Origin: Anaerolineales bacterium
Lineage (GTDB): Bacteria > Chloroflexota > Anaerolineae > B4-G1 > DUEL01
DNA length: 14,719 nucleotides
Assembly: GCA_015662065.1 (NCBI GenBank)
Contig: DQUX01000208.1
Coordinates: 1-14,719 of the forward strand
Direction of reading: 5' to 3'
The notes beneath the pieces are model-generated. The model searched no databases and was not told the DNA's origin. It saw only the letters and a list, made by a program, of their open reading frames with translations. Shown here piece by piece: positions 8,227 to 14,719 of this stretch (position 1 is the first letter of the stretch; each line of letters opens with the position of its first letter). The position numbers and the translations under genes were made by a program.

Positions 8227-10058
8227 AACGCTGGCAAAAGGTTCTCACCGGCATCCTCGCGCTCGGGGTGTTGCTGGCTGCGTCCGGCTGGGCGGTCCGG
8301 CGATCGCCGACGCTGAAGGAGGGAGTACGGACGGCTCTCCGGGCGACGGGCTTTGAGGGTGTGGTGATGCCCGTGCTGGAGAGGGCGGGCCTGGCGACGC
8401 CTCCCCTCCCCGAATACTGCCTGCCCATCCCCCCGGCCGACCGGGTCAGCGCGCGGAGGCTGGTGGTGGCGGCGCTGCACGAGGCGCTGGACCGGGGCGA
8501 CTTCGAGCAGGCCGCTCAACTGAACGGCATCCTGGCTCAGGAGGCCTACCAGCGGGCCTACCGGGCCCTCCAGGCCTGGGAGCCGATGCGCGATCCCGAG
8601 ACCGGCCTGGTGCCCTTTGCGACCCATCCCCGCACGGCTCGCTGGGAGCCAGAGCACGCCGGGGCCGATCTCTACCCGTTCCTGCTCCTGGCCAGCCACT
8701 TCCTCGAGCCGGATAACGAGGAGTTGTGGCTGGAGGCGATGCAGGCCGAGCGGGAGATCTGCGGCCCGATGCCGTGTATGATCCATTTCGGACCTGCGCA
8801 GAGGGTAGAGCGGGATCCGTCCGAGACGGTCTTCGGCGCTTCGGAGTACGCTAAAGACGGGCTGCTGGCCCTCACCGAGCGGCTTGGTCCGGGGCCGTGG
8901 CTGGCGCGGATGGAGGAGGTGATGGACGCCCTCCTGGAGAGCTCCTCTGTGCAGACCCCGGCAGGCCCGATCTGCTCGAACGAGGCCGAGGTCAATGGGG
9001 AGATGCTCCAGGTCCTCTCGCGGCTGTACTGGATGACCGGCGAGGAGCGGTATCTGGATATGGCGGAGCGGATCGCGGAGGCCTACCTGTTCGAGGTGCT
9101 CCCCCACACCCGCTACCTGCCGCCCACCTATTGGGACTTCGAGACGGAGCAACCGCTGCATAGCGAGGTCCGCTTCCAGGACCACGGATCTGAGATCATC
9201 CCCGGCCTGGTCGAGCTCTACCTGCTGGAGAGGGAGATGGGCCGTTCTCAGGCGGCGCGTTACCGGGAGCCGCTCCTGCGGATGCTGGAGGCGGTCCTCG
9301 CCAACGGGCGCACGGAGGGCGGCCTGTGGTACAGCATCGCGGACCTGGAGACGGGGGAGCCTGTGGATCGGGGCGTGGTGGATACCTGGGGGTACATCCT
9401 CAACGGTTACCAGGCCTTCGACCTGGCGGAGGGGACCGATACATATGCCGGTGAGATCGAGGGGGTGATGCGGGCCGTCACGGCCTATCGGTCCTTCCGT
9501 TGGGAGGGACAGCTTCAGGACGGCTACGCTGATACGATCGAGTCCATGTTGTATCTTTTGCCCTGGTTCGACATCCCGGAGGCCCACCGATGGGTGGACG
9601 ACGAGATCGAGGTGATGTTTGCCAAGCAACTGTCGTCCGGCTTCGTCGAGGCGTGGTATCTGGATGGGAACTTCATCCGCACCGCCCTGCTGTATGGCGC
9701 GTACAAGACGCAGGGGGTCACCGCCCGGCCCTGGCGCTGGGATGTGCAGTTAGGGGCGGCGTATGCTCCGGCTGAGGAGGCGCTCTACATCTACATCGGC
9801 GCTGAGACGGCCTGGGAAGGGCGGCTCCGTTTCGACGAACCCCGGCATCGCACCATCTGGAACCTGCCCTTCGAGTACCCCCGGCTGAATGGGTCGCCGG
9901 AGTGGTTCGTCGTCGAGCCGGAGGGCACATACCAGGTGGTGGATCTGGACATGGGGGCGTCGTCCACCTACTCGGGCCAGGTGTTGATCGAAGGGCTCCC
10001 GGTCCGCCTGGACGGAGGGGACCGGACGGCGGTGCGTTTGAAGGTGGTGGAGCAGTAG
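8223..10058 (+). CDS. Exported helix-rich protein, possible alpha/alpha-toroid glycan-active enzyme
   Basis: A 611-residue protein I cannot assign to a named family. Residues 1-25 form a signal peptide or signal anchor (positive start, hydrophobic 7-22, no lipobox Cys), so the rest should be outside the cytoplasm. Residues about 75-500 are a series of amphipathic helix pairs with aromatic and acidic turn motifs (ADLYPFLLLASHF, NEAEVNGEML, DHGSEI, DTWGYILNGY, DGYADTIESM, DGNFIRTALLYGAY), resembling the six-hairpin toroids of glycosidases, epimerases and polysaccharide lyases. From about 506 it changes to a beta-rich C-terminal domain, as in several toroid glycan enzymes. It overlaps the preceding gene by four bases and has AGGAGGG at 8213-8219. 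By context it may cut, epimerise or bind the locus's polysaccharide. Fold is inferred from pattern; activity is unknown. Confidence 0.8.
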   Translation: MKRWQKVLTGILALGVLLAASGWAVRRSPTLKEGVRTALRATGFEGVVMPVLERAGLATPPLPEYCLPIPPADRVSARRLVVAALHEALDRGDFEQAAQLNGILAQEAYQRAYRALQAWEPMRDPETGLVPFATHPRTARWEPEHAGADLYPFLLLASHFLEPDNEELWLEAMQAEREICGPMPCMIHFGPAQRVERDPSETVFGASEYAKDGLLALTERLGPGPWLARMEEVMDALLESSSVQTPAGPICSNEAEVNGEMLQVLSRLYWMTGEERYLDMAERIAEAYLFEVLPHTRYLPPTYWDFETEQPLHSEVRFQDHGSEIIPGLVELYLLEREMGRSQAARYREPLLRMLEAVLANGRTEGGLWYSIADLETGEPVDRGVVDTWGYILNGYQAFDLAEGTDTYAGEIEGVMRAVTAYRSFRWEGQLQDGYADTIESMLYLLPWFDIPEAHRWVDDEIEVMFAKQLSSGFVEAWYLDGNFIRTALLYGAYKTQGVTARPWRWDVQLGAAYAPAEEALYIYIGAETAWEGRLRFDEPRHRTIWNLPFEYPRLNGSPEWFVVEPEGTYQVVDLDMGASSTYSGQVLIEGLPVRLDGGDRTAVRLKVVEQ

Positions 10059-10120
10059 ATGCGGATGCGTGGACGGGCGGAACTGTTCCCTGGGCTGATG
10101 GCGCTGTGAGGAGGAAAAGC
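10059..10120 (+). other. Only notable intergenic gap; contains a 16-codon mini-ORF
   Basis: This 62-base gap is the largest in the window. An ATG directly abuts the preceding TAG and opens a frame (MRMRGRAELFPGLMAL) ending in TGA at 10107-10109, whose last base is the first base of the next gene's AGGAGG. It has no ribosome binding site of its own. It could be a re-initiation bridge that couples the two genes, or chance. I see no promoter boxes or terminator hairpin here. Confidence 0.25.
10109..10114 (+). promoter_or_regulatory. Ribosome binding site deciding a GTG start
   Basis: AGGAGG (within GAGGAGG, 10108-10114) lies 6 bases upstream of GTG 10121. This is the best Shine-Dalgarno sequence near this gene and identifies GTG as the start, although the reading frame is open far upstream. 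Confidence 0.7.
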
Positions 10121-11809
10121 GTGGAGGCTGTTCAGCGAACCCGTCTTGCTGTTCAACGTCGTTCTGCGGGTCTCGCCCGCGAGACGTGGTTGCTGGTCGT
10201 GGTGACGCTCTGCCTGCTCGTCGTCACCTCGATCCCTGTCGCCTACGGCTATCTCACCACACCGCCCGACAAGTGGTTCTCCGGCGTGGTCTACAACGTC
10301 CACGACACGGCCCAGTATTTCTCCTGGATGCGGGAGTCGGGCTGGGCGTTGTTCATCGAGAACCGGCTGACCTCGGAGCCCAATCGGCCCATCTACCTCA
10401 ATCTCCACTGGTGGATCCCGGGGCGGTTTGCGGCCTTGGCGGGCCTCTCGCTTTCCCAGGTCTACCAGCTCTTCCGGCTGCTGACCGTTCCGCTGGTGGT
10501 CGCTGCTCTGTACTTCTTCTGTCGGCGTCTCTTCCGCGACCGGTCCCGCCGCCGGTTTGCCTTCCTCTTGGCGACCCTCACCTCGGGCCTGGGGTGGGTC
10601 TGGGTCGTGGAGAAGTACCTGATCTCCCCGCACACGCTGGACTTCCCCCGCGACGTGTACACGCTGGCGGGTAACTCCCTGTGGGTGATGACGGCTACCC
10701 CCCATCTGGCCTTCGCCCTAGCGGTGACGCTGTTCGTGTTGCTGCTGGCATTTGAGGGGTATCGCCGGGGAGGGGCCTGGCCCGTGGCGGCGGGTCTGGT
10801 CGCTCTGTTCCTGGGGATGGGCCATATCTACGACCTGGTGACGGTCTGGGCGGTGCTGGGGCTCTTCGGCCTGCTGGTGACGCTGCGGGACGGCTGGTCG
10901 TGGCGCACCTTCTGGCGGCTGGCGGTGGTGGTCCTGCTCTCCGCCCCGGCCCCCCTCTACTGGGGGTGGGTGGCCTCAGACGCCAACCCGATGTGGAAGC
11001 AGGCGCTGGCCCAGTACGACAACCTGGGGGTCTTCACGCCGGACCCGGCCCACCTGCTTATCTTGCTGGGCCTCCCCTTCCTCGTCGCTCTGGTCACCTT
11101 TAACGGCGTCGTCCCTCTCCGCTGCCAGACGGACAAGCAGCTCTTCACCAAGGGATGGTTCGGCGTCACCCTCCTGCTGATCTACCTCCCCTTCCGCTTC
11201 CGCATCATGTTGCTGACGGGGTACCAGCTTCCGATGGCGGTGCTGGCCACCTGGGGGCTGTTCGACCACATCCTGCCCTGGCTGCAGGAGCGGGTAGGGG
11301 GTGTGCGTACCGGCATCGCGTCTCTGCTGAACCGGGACCGTCTGGGCCGCTGGGTGCCGCTCCTCTTCCTGCTGGCGGTGCTGCCGACCAACCTCTACCT
11401 GGTAGCCTGGCGGGTGATCGACCTGGGGCGGCACGATTACCCCTACTATCTCTACCAAGACGAGGTCAAGGCACTGCGCTGGCTGGAGGAGAACACAGAC
11501 CCGGATGAGGTGGTGCTGAGTTCGTTCACCGTCGGTCATTACATCCCGGGGTTTGCGGGGAACCGGCCCTTCCTCGCCAACGCGGTGATGACGATGGACT
11601 CCCACCAGAAGGAGCAGATGGTGGCGGCCTTCTTCGACCCCGCCACGCCGGAGGCGGAGCGGGAGGCTCTGTTGCGCCGGTACGGGGTCCGGTATCTGTT
11701 CTACGGCCCCGCCGAGCGGGCGTTGGGGGGGTACAACCTGGCCTCCTCCCCCCTCTTCGAGGAAGTGTTCTCCTCCGGGGAGGTGCGGGTCTACGGAGTG
11801 CGGCGATGA
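10121..11809 (+). CDS. Polytopic membrane protein with extracytoplasmic C-terminal domain, GT-C-like
   Basis: A 562-residue membrane protein. The first helix is at about 23-44, followed by a loop with VYNVHDTAQYFSWMRESGW (57-75). His61-Asp62 is a candidate for the acidic loop-1 motif of GT-C enzymes. About ten more hydrophobic segments follow. From about 447 the protein becomes soluble: EVKALRWLEENTDPDEVVLSSF..., GHYIPGFAGNRPF and a YGVRYLFYGPAER segment, ending in a short beta strand. This tail resembles those of other bacterial GT-C-like proteins and is probably outside the membrane. The frame extends open to 9902, but that stretch overlaps the previous gene in another frame, and the ribosome binding site fixes GTG 10121. 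It overlaps the next gene by four bases (ATGA). Transfer of a lipid-linked sugar is an inference from architecture and context. Confidence 0.78.
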   Translation: MEAVQRTRLAVQRRSAGLARETWLLVVVTLCLLVVTSIPVAYGYLTTPPDKWFSGVVYNVHDTAQYFSWMRESGWALFIENRLTSEPNRPIYLNLHWWIPGRFAALAGLSLSQVYQLFRLLTVPLVVAALYFFCRRLFRDRSRRRFAFLLATLTSGLGWVWVVEKYLISPHTLDFPRDVYTLAGNSLWVMTATPHLAFALAVTLFVLLLAFEGYRRGGAWPVAAGLVALFLGMGHIYDLVTVWAVLGLFGLLVTLRDGWSWRTFWRLAVVVLLSAPAPLYWGWVASDANPMWKQALAQYDNLGVFTPDPAHLLILLGLPFLVALVTFNGVVPLRCQTDKQLFTKGWFGVTLLLIYLPFRFRIMLLTGYQLPMAVLATWGLFDHILPWLQERVGGVRTGIASLLNRDRLGRWVPLLFLLAVLPTNLYLVAWRVIDLGRHDYPYYLYQDEVKALRWLEENTDPDEVVLSSFTVGHYIPGFAGNRPFLANAVMTMDSHQKEQMVAAFFDPATPEAEREALLRRYGVRYLFYGPAERALGGYNLASSPLFEEVFSSGEVRVYGVRR

Positions 11810-13338
11810 GGGAGGGCGCTTTGGAGAGGCAGAACAAGGGGGGGCGGGATCGGCTGGCGATGGCAGCCCTGGGGCTGCTGACGTTCGTCAGCCGCATCCC
11901 TTTCCGAAGCCACGTCCTCTACCACTGGGACTCGGTCAACTTTGCCAACGGGATGCATCACTTCGATGTGCTCCAGGAGCACCCCCATCCGCCGGGGTAC
12001 ATCCTCTACGTCTGGCTGTGCCGCCTGGTGGACCTCCTGTTCCACGACGCCAACGCGACTATGGTCTGGATCAGCGTCGTGGCCAGCGGGCTGGCAGTGG
12101 TGGCCCTGTACCTGCTGGGCCGGGCGATGTGGAACCGCCGGGTGGGCGTGGCGGCGGCCTTGTTCCTGGCCTCCAGCCCCCTCTTCTGGTTCTACGGAGA
12201 GATCGCGCTACCCCACACGCTGGATACCTTCCTGGTGCTGCTGGCCCTCTGGCTTCTGTACCGGGTGTGGCAGGGGGAGGATCGGCTTCTCTGGCCCGCG
12301 GCCGTGGTCCTGGGGATCGCCGGCGGCGTGCGTCCGCAGACCCTGGTCTTCCTGCTCCCGGTGACGCTGTACGCTGCGTGGCGGCTGGGCTGGAAGCGAT
12401 TGCTCCTGGCCGGGCTGCTGGGCGCGGCGGTCTGTCTGGCCTGGTTCCTGCCGTTGGTTGCCAGTTGTGGCGGGGTTGGACCCTACCTGGGGAAAATGTC
12501 CACCTACTCCGCCCGTTTCCAGCGGAGCACCTCGGTCCTGGTGGGGGCCGGGTGGTCGGGGGTGGCCTACAACCTGCGCAAACTGGGCCTCTACACCGCG
12601 TACGGCGCGGCTGCCGCCCTCATTCCGTTGGGGCTCTACACCGCCACCCGCCTGGTCCGTCGCCGCTGGCCCCGACGGTGGGACCGGGTGGCCTTCCTGG
12701 GGCTGTGGGTGGCTCCGGCAGGGCTTTTCTACAGCCTTATCCATATGGGGCAGCAGGGACTGGTCTTCATATTCCTCCCCGCGCTGCTGCTCTTGGGGGG
12801 GCTGGGGCTGGATCGGTTGCTCCCGGCCCGGCGTGGCTGGCAGGCGGCGGCGGCCCTGGTGGTGGCCCAGGCCGCGGTCTTCTGCCTGGTCCCTGAGTAT
12901 CCCCTGGGGCCGGGGACGCAGCGGCTACTGACCCGGGAGACGGTGGTCCGTTCGGACCGCTACTACGGGGATCGGTTCGCCGCCGTCCGCGATAACTTCC
13001 CGCCGGAGAGCACTCTCATCCTGGCGGCGAACTGGGACCACGTCCGGTACTACCTCCCGGAGTACACGGTGCTCCCCTTCGCCGCAGCCCAGGACTGGGC
13101 AGGGGAGGCCCACCCCTGGGGGGAGGACCCTGCCGTCGAGGGGAGGACAGCGCACCTCGCGCGGCAAGAAGGGGTGGCGGTCGTTCTCTTCGACCCGGCC
13201 CTGGCTGCCTACAACGACACGCCCGCGCTAACCCAGGGGGTGAGGCTTGCGCACGGTGACATACTGGCGTTTCTCAGGGTCTCGGAGGAGCTAGCCTTTG
13301 AGTGCTGCCGGGATTCGTTTGGGCTGGTCCGCAGATGA
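11806..13338 (+). CDS. Polytopic membrane protein, GT39/DUF2723-like GT-C candidate
   Basis: A 510-residue integral membrane protein with about nine to ten hydrophobic helices between roughly 17 and 370. Loop 1 contains HWDSVNFANGMHHFDV (40-55) with Asp42, then HPHPPGYILY (59-68). The D..F...HPPGY pattern is characteristic of the DUF2723/PMT-related GT-C proteins. The C-terminal part (about 384-510) is soluble and includes PPESTLILAANWDHVRYYLP and a GVAVVLFDP segment, matching in layout the tail of the gene just upstream. GGAG at 11795-11798 precedes the ATG by 7 bases, and the ATG overlaps the previous stop (ATGA). The expected role is transfer of a sugar from a polyprenyl-phosphate carrier on the outer face. 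The acceptor could be the glycan built by this operon or a protein, and sequence alone does not decide. Confidence 0.8.
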   Translation: MREGALERQNKGGRDRLAMAALGLLTFVSRIPFRSHVLYHWDSVNFANGMHHFDVLQEHPHPPGYILYVWLCRLVDLLFHDANATMVWISVVASGLAVVALYLLGRAMWNRRVGVAAALFLASSPLFWFYGEIALPHTLDTFLVLLALWLLYRVWQGEDRLLWPAAVVLGIAGGVRPQTLVFLLPVTLYAAWRLGWKRLLLAGLLGAAVCLAWFLPLVASCGGVGPYLGKMSTYSARFQRSTSVLVGAGWSGVAYNLRKLGLYTAYGAAAALIPLGLYTATRLVRRRWPRRWDRVAFLGLWVAPAGLFYSLIHMGQQGLVFIFLPALLLLGGLGLDRLLPARRGWQAAAALVVAQAAVFCLVPEYPLGPGTQRLLTRETVVRSDRYYGDRFAAVRDNFPPESTLILAANWDHVRYYLPEYTVLPFAAAQDWAGEAHPWGEDPAVEGRTAHLARQEGVAVVLFDPALAAYNDTPALTQGVRLAHGDILAFLRVSEELAFECCRDSFGLVRR

Positions 13339-13351
13339 GACAGATGAGGGA

Positions 13352-13357
13352 GGGAGG
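13352..13357 (+). promoter_or_regulatory. Ribosome binding site deciding the start of the propeller gene
   Basis: GGGAGG, inside a longer purine run GAGGGAGGGAGG (13346-13357), lies 7 bases upstream of ATG 13365. The in-frame ATGs at 13335 (overlapping the previous stop) and 13344 lack a Shine-Dalgarno sequence. The ATG at 13358 is in another frame. Confidence 0.65.
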
Positions 13358-13364
13358 ATGGCGT

Positions 13365-14719
13365 ATGCGTAGGTCCTCTTGGGCGCTCGTTGCCCACGGA
13401 TCCCTCAAGGCTGGCCTGGGGTTGCTCGTTCTCCTCGGGCTGGTGGCGCTGGGGACATCCCTCTGGTCCCCCGTCTCCCGGGCCCAGGGGTTCGGGTGGA
13501 GCACGCCGATCAACATCTCCAACACTCCCAACAGCTCCTGGTTCCCCGACCTGGCGGTGGATGGTTACGGGAATGTGCACGTCGTGTGGTGTGAGACCAC
13601 GCACGTGGAGGGGCGAGGGGAGTCCGAGCAGGTCTTCTACACCCGTTGGGACGGCGAGGAGTGGCTTCCCCCGAACGACATCGTGGCCCCCCAGTTCTTT
13701 ATCCACCGGAACGCCATCGCCGCTGGCCCGGCAGGGGACCTGTTTATGGTGTTTCGGAAGGCGGTGACAGGGGGGTATGGGCTGTTCTTTATGTCTGCGC
13801 CGGTGTTTGATGCCTGGTCGGCGGCCGCCTGGTCTCCTCAGCGACTGGTGGGCCCGGACCTCCACAATTACATGGCGGATATGACGGTTGACCGCTGGGG
13901 GGTCCTCCACGTGGTCCTTGACGACGTGGGGGAACGGAGCGACATCCTCTGCCCGGGCGGGTGTGCCGACATCTACTACCGGCGTTCGGCGGACAACGGG
14001 CAGACATGGTCGAAGCCGTTCAACCTCTCGACCTCCATCCTCGGGTCCAGCCGGGAGCAGGTGAAGGTGGACCCTACCGGCGTGATCCACGTTGTCTGGG
14101 ACGAGGGGTGGGACCGCCTTTCGGGAATTGGGGACCCTCTCTATAGTGTCTACCGCTCCTCTTTTGACGGGGGGCTCACGTGGGGTGAGCCGGTCACGAT
14201 CACCCACCCGACCACCGGCACCGCGCAGTTGACCGTCGGTGCCGACGGGCGCGGGGGAGTGATGCTGGTCTGGCGCAACACGGAGCGGGATGAGATCTTC
14301 TACCGGTGGTCGGCCGACCGGGGGGAGACCTGGTCGGCTCCCCGGGCGGTCCCGGGAGTCTTCGCCCGCCCCTGGACCATACCCTTTGACCTGTATGATA
14401 TGGACACCGACAGCGCCGGGCAGATCCACTTGCTGGTTGTCGGTCGCCAGAGTCTGGATAGCGGTGCCCCGCTGGGGGTGTACCACCTCGTGTGGAACGG
14501 TAGCGCCTGGTCGTATCCAGTGCGTGTCTACGCCGGGCCGGGGCTTCCAGAGTATCCCCGGTTGGTGATCAGCCAGGGAAACCACCTTCACGCGGCCTGG
14601 TTTGTCCGTGACGATCTGTGGCACGGAGAGAACTACGAGGTCTGGTACAGCGAGACCTACTCCGCCGCACCCCAGGAAACCCCTGTCCCTCTGCCCACAC
14701 CCACGCCCACGCCGGTTCC
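13365..14719 (+). CDS. Secreted seven-repeat beta-propeller with Asp-boxes (BNR type), 3' end missing
   Basis: 451 residues are visible and the frame is open to the window edge, so the gene is partial. Residues 1-40 are a signal peptide (MRRSS start, hydrophobic 18-34, likely cleavage after VSRA). Seven copies of a hxVDxxGxhHVVW-like motif begin near residues 63, 118, 173, 233, 289, 346 and 400, spaced 54-60 apart. Three perfect Asp-boxes (SxDxGxTW) are at 208-215, 266-273 and 316-323. This is the pattern of sialidase/BNR-type propellers, but I see no FRIP motif or clear arginine triad, so sialidase activity is not supported. Cys196 and Cys200 may pair. From 436 the chain is a Pro/Thr linker, implying a further surface-anchoring or binding domain outside the window. 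ATG 13365 is chosen by its ribosome binding site. Glycan or protein binding at the cell surface is inferred. Confidence 0.82.
   Translation, partial: MRRSSWALVAHGSLKAGLGLLVLLGLVALGTSLWSPVSRAQGFGWSTPINISNTPNSSWFPDLAVDGYGNVHVVWCETTHVEGRGESEQVFYTRWDGEEWLPPNDIVAPQFFIHRNAIAAGPAGDLFMVFRKAVTGGYGLFFMSAPVFDAWSAAAWSPQRLVGPDLHNYMADMTVDRWGVLHVVLDDVGERSDILCPGGCADIYYRRSADNGQTWSKPFNLSTSILGSSREQVKVDPTGVIHVVWDEGWDRLSGIGDPLYSVYRSSFDGGLTWGEPVTITHPTTGTAQLTVGADGRGGVMLVWRNTERDEIFYRWSADRGETWSAPRAVPGVFARPWTIPFDLYDMDTDSAGQIHLLVVGRQSLDSGAPLGVYHLVWNGSAWSYPVRVYAGPGLPEYPRLVISQGNHLHAAWFVRDDLWHGENYEVWYSETYSAAPQETPVPLPTPTPTPV
13551..14603 (+). repeat. Seven protein-level blade repeats of the propeller
   Basis: Motif starts are at 13551, 13716, 13881, 14061, 14229, 14400 and 14562, giving a period of 162-180 bases. 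The clearest copies read LAVDGYGNVHVVW, MTVDRWGVLHVVL and VKVDPTGVIHVVW. The DNA itself is diverged, so this is an old protein repeat and not a recent tandem duplication. Confidence 0.75.
14670..14719 (+). other. Pro/Thr-rich linker at window end
   Basis: The coding sequence turns into PQETPVPLPTPTPTPVP, with the short DNA repeat cccacg. Such PTPTP linkers join extracellular domains in many Chloroflexota and other surface proteins. Whatever follows is beyond the window. Confidence 0.7.

Noticed and set aside
8031..9629. 532-codon open frame on the - strand
   Set aside because: It is antisense to the GT-C-like gene end and the toroid gene, rich in Arg, Pro, His and Gln with no recognisable domain. 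This is the usual artefact of GC-rich codon bias. The + strand genes have coherent motifs and ribosome binding sites.
9902..10120. Upstream extension of the second GT-C-like gene
   Set aside because: It lies within the toroid gene in another frame, and a strong ribosome binding site precedes GTG 10121.
13209..14624. 471-codon open frame on the - strand opposite the propeller gene
   Set aside because: The + strand encodes a signal peptide, seven regular repeats and three perfect Asp-boxes. The antisense product is low-complexity and has no domain.
13365..14719. Annotation as an active sialidase
   Set aside because: Asp-boxes are structural and occur in many propellers. No FRIP motif or arginine triad is evident.
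14679..14719. Microsatellite or CRISPR-like repeat at the right edge
   Set aside because: The short cccacg repeats encode a Pro/Thr linker in frame with the propeller protein. There are no spacers.

Overview
The window is GC-rich bacterial DNA (by eye about two thirds G+C) with strong GGAGG-type ribosome binding sites and occasional GTG starts. It ends in a secreted protein with a Pro/Thr (PTPTP) linker. This combination, together with several large membrane glycosyltransferase-like proteins, fits a Chloroflexota-type organism. That assignment is an inference from style, not from a marker gene.

All twelve genes lie on the + strand and are packed almost without gaps. At least five junctions are 4-base ATGA overlaps or offer one as an alternative start, and the only spacer worth the name is 62 bases (10059-10120). 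I see no convincing internal promoter, terminator, RNA gene, mobile element or CRISPR array. The simplest reading is one long operon that starts upstream and continues past the right edge.

Region by region: 17-2426 holds three nucleotide-sugar genes (RmlC-like cupin epimerase, extended SDR epimerase/dehydratase, RmlD-like reductase). 2431-4599 holds two family-2 glycosyltransferases, one rhamnosyltransferase-like and one membrane-anchored with the D, DxD, ED, QxxRW set of synthase-like enzymes. 4605-6670 holds a NodB-type polysaccharide deacetylase and a UDP-GlcNAc 2-epimerase (WecB type). 6691-13338 holds three polytopic GT-C-like membrane proteins, interrupted by a secreted or membrane-anchored helix-rich protein of 611 residues that looks like an alpha/alpha-toroid followed by a beta domain. 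13365-14719 holds the start of a secreted seven-repeat beta-propeller with three perfect Asp-boxes, cut by the window end just as a Pro/Thr linker begins.

Taken together this looks like a cell-envelope or exopolysaccharide assembly locus. Cytoplasmic enzymes make deoxyhexose and ManNAc-type donors, GT2 enzymes build the glycan on the inner face, a deacetylase may trim N-acetyl groups, GT-C-like proteins may add sugars from lipid carriers on the outer face, and two exported proteins may process or bind the product. The least explained parts are the toroid protein, the three GT-C-like proteins and the propeller. No flippase, Wzy polymerase, rmlA or rmlB is visible, so the pathway is incomplete within this window.
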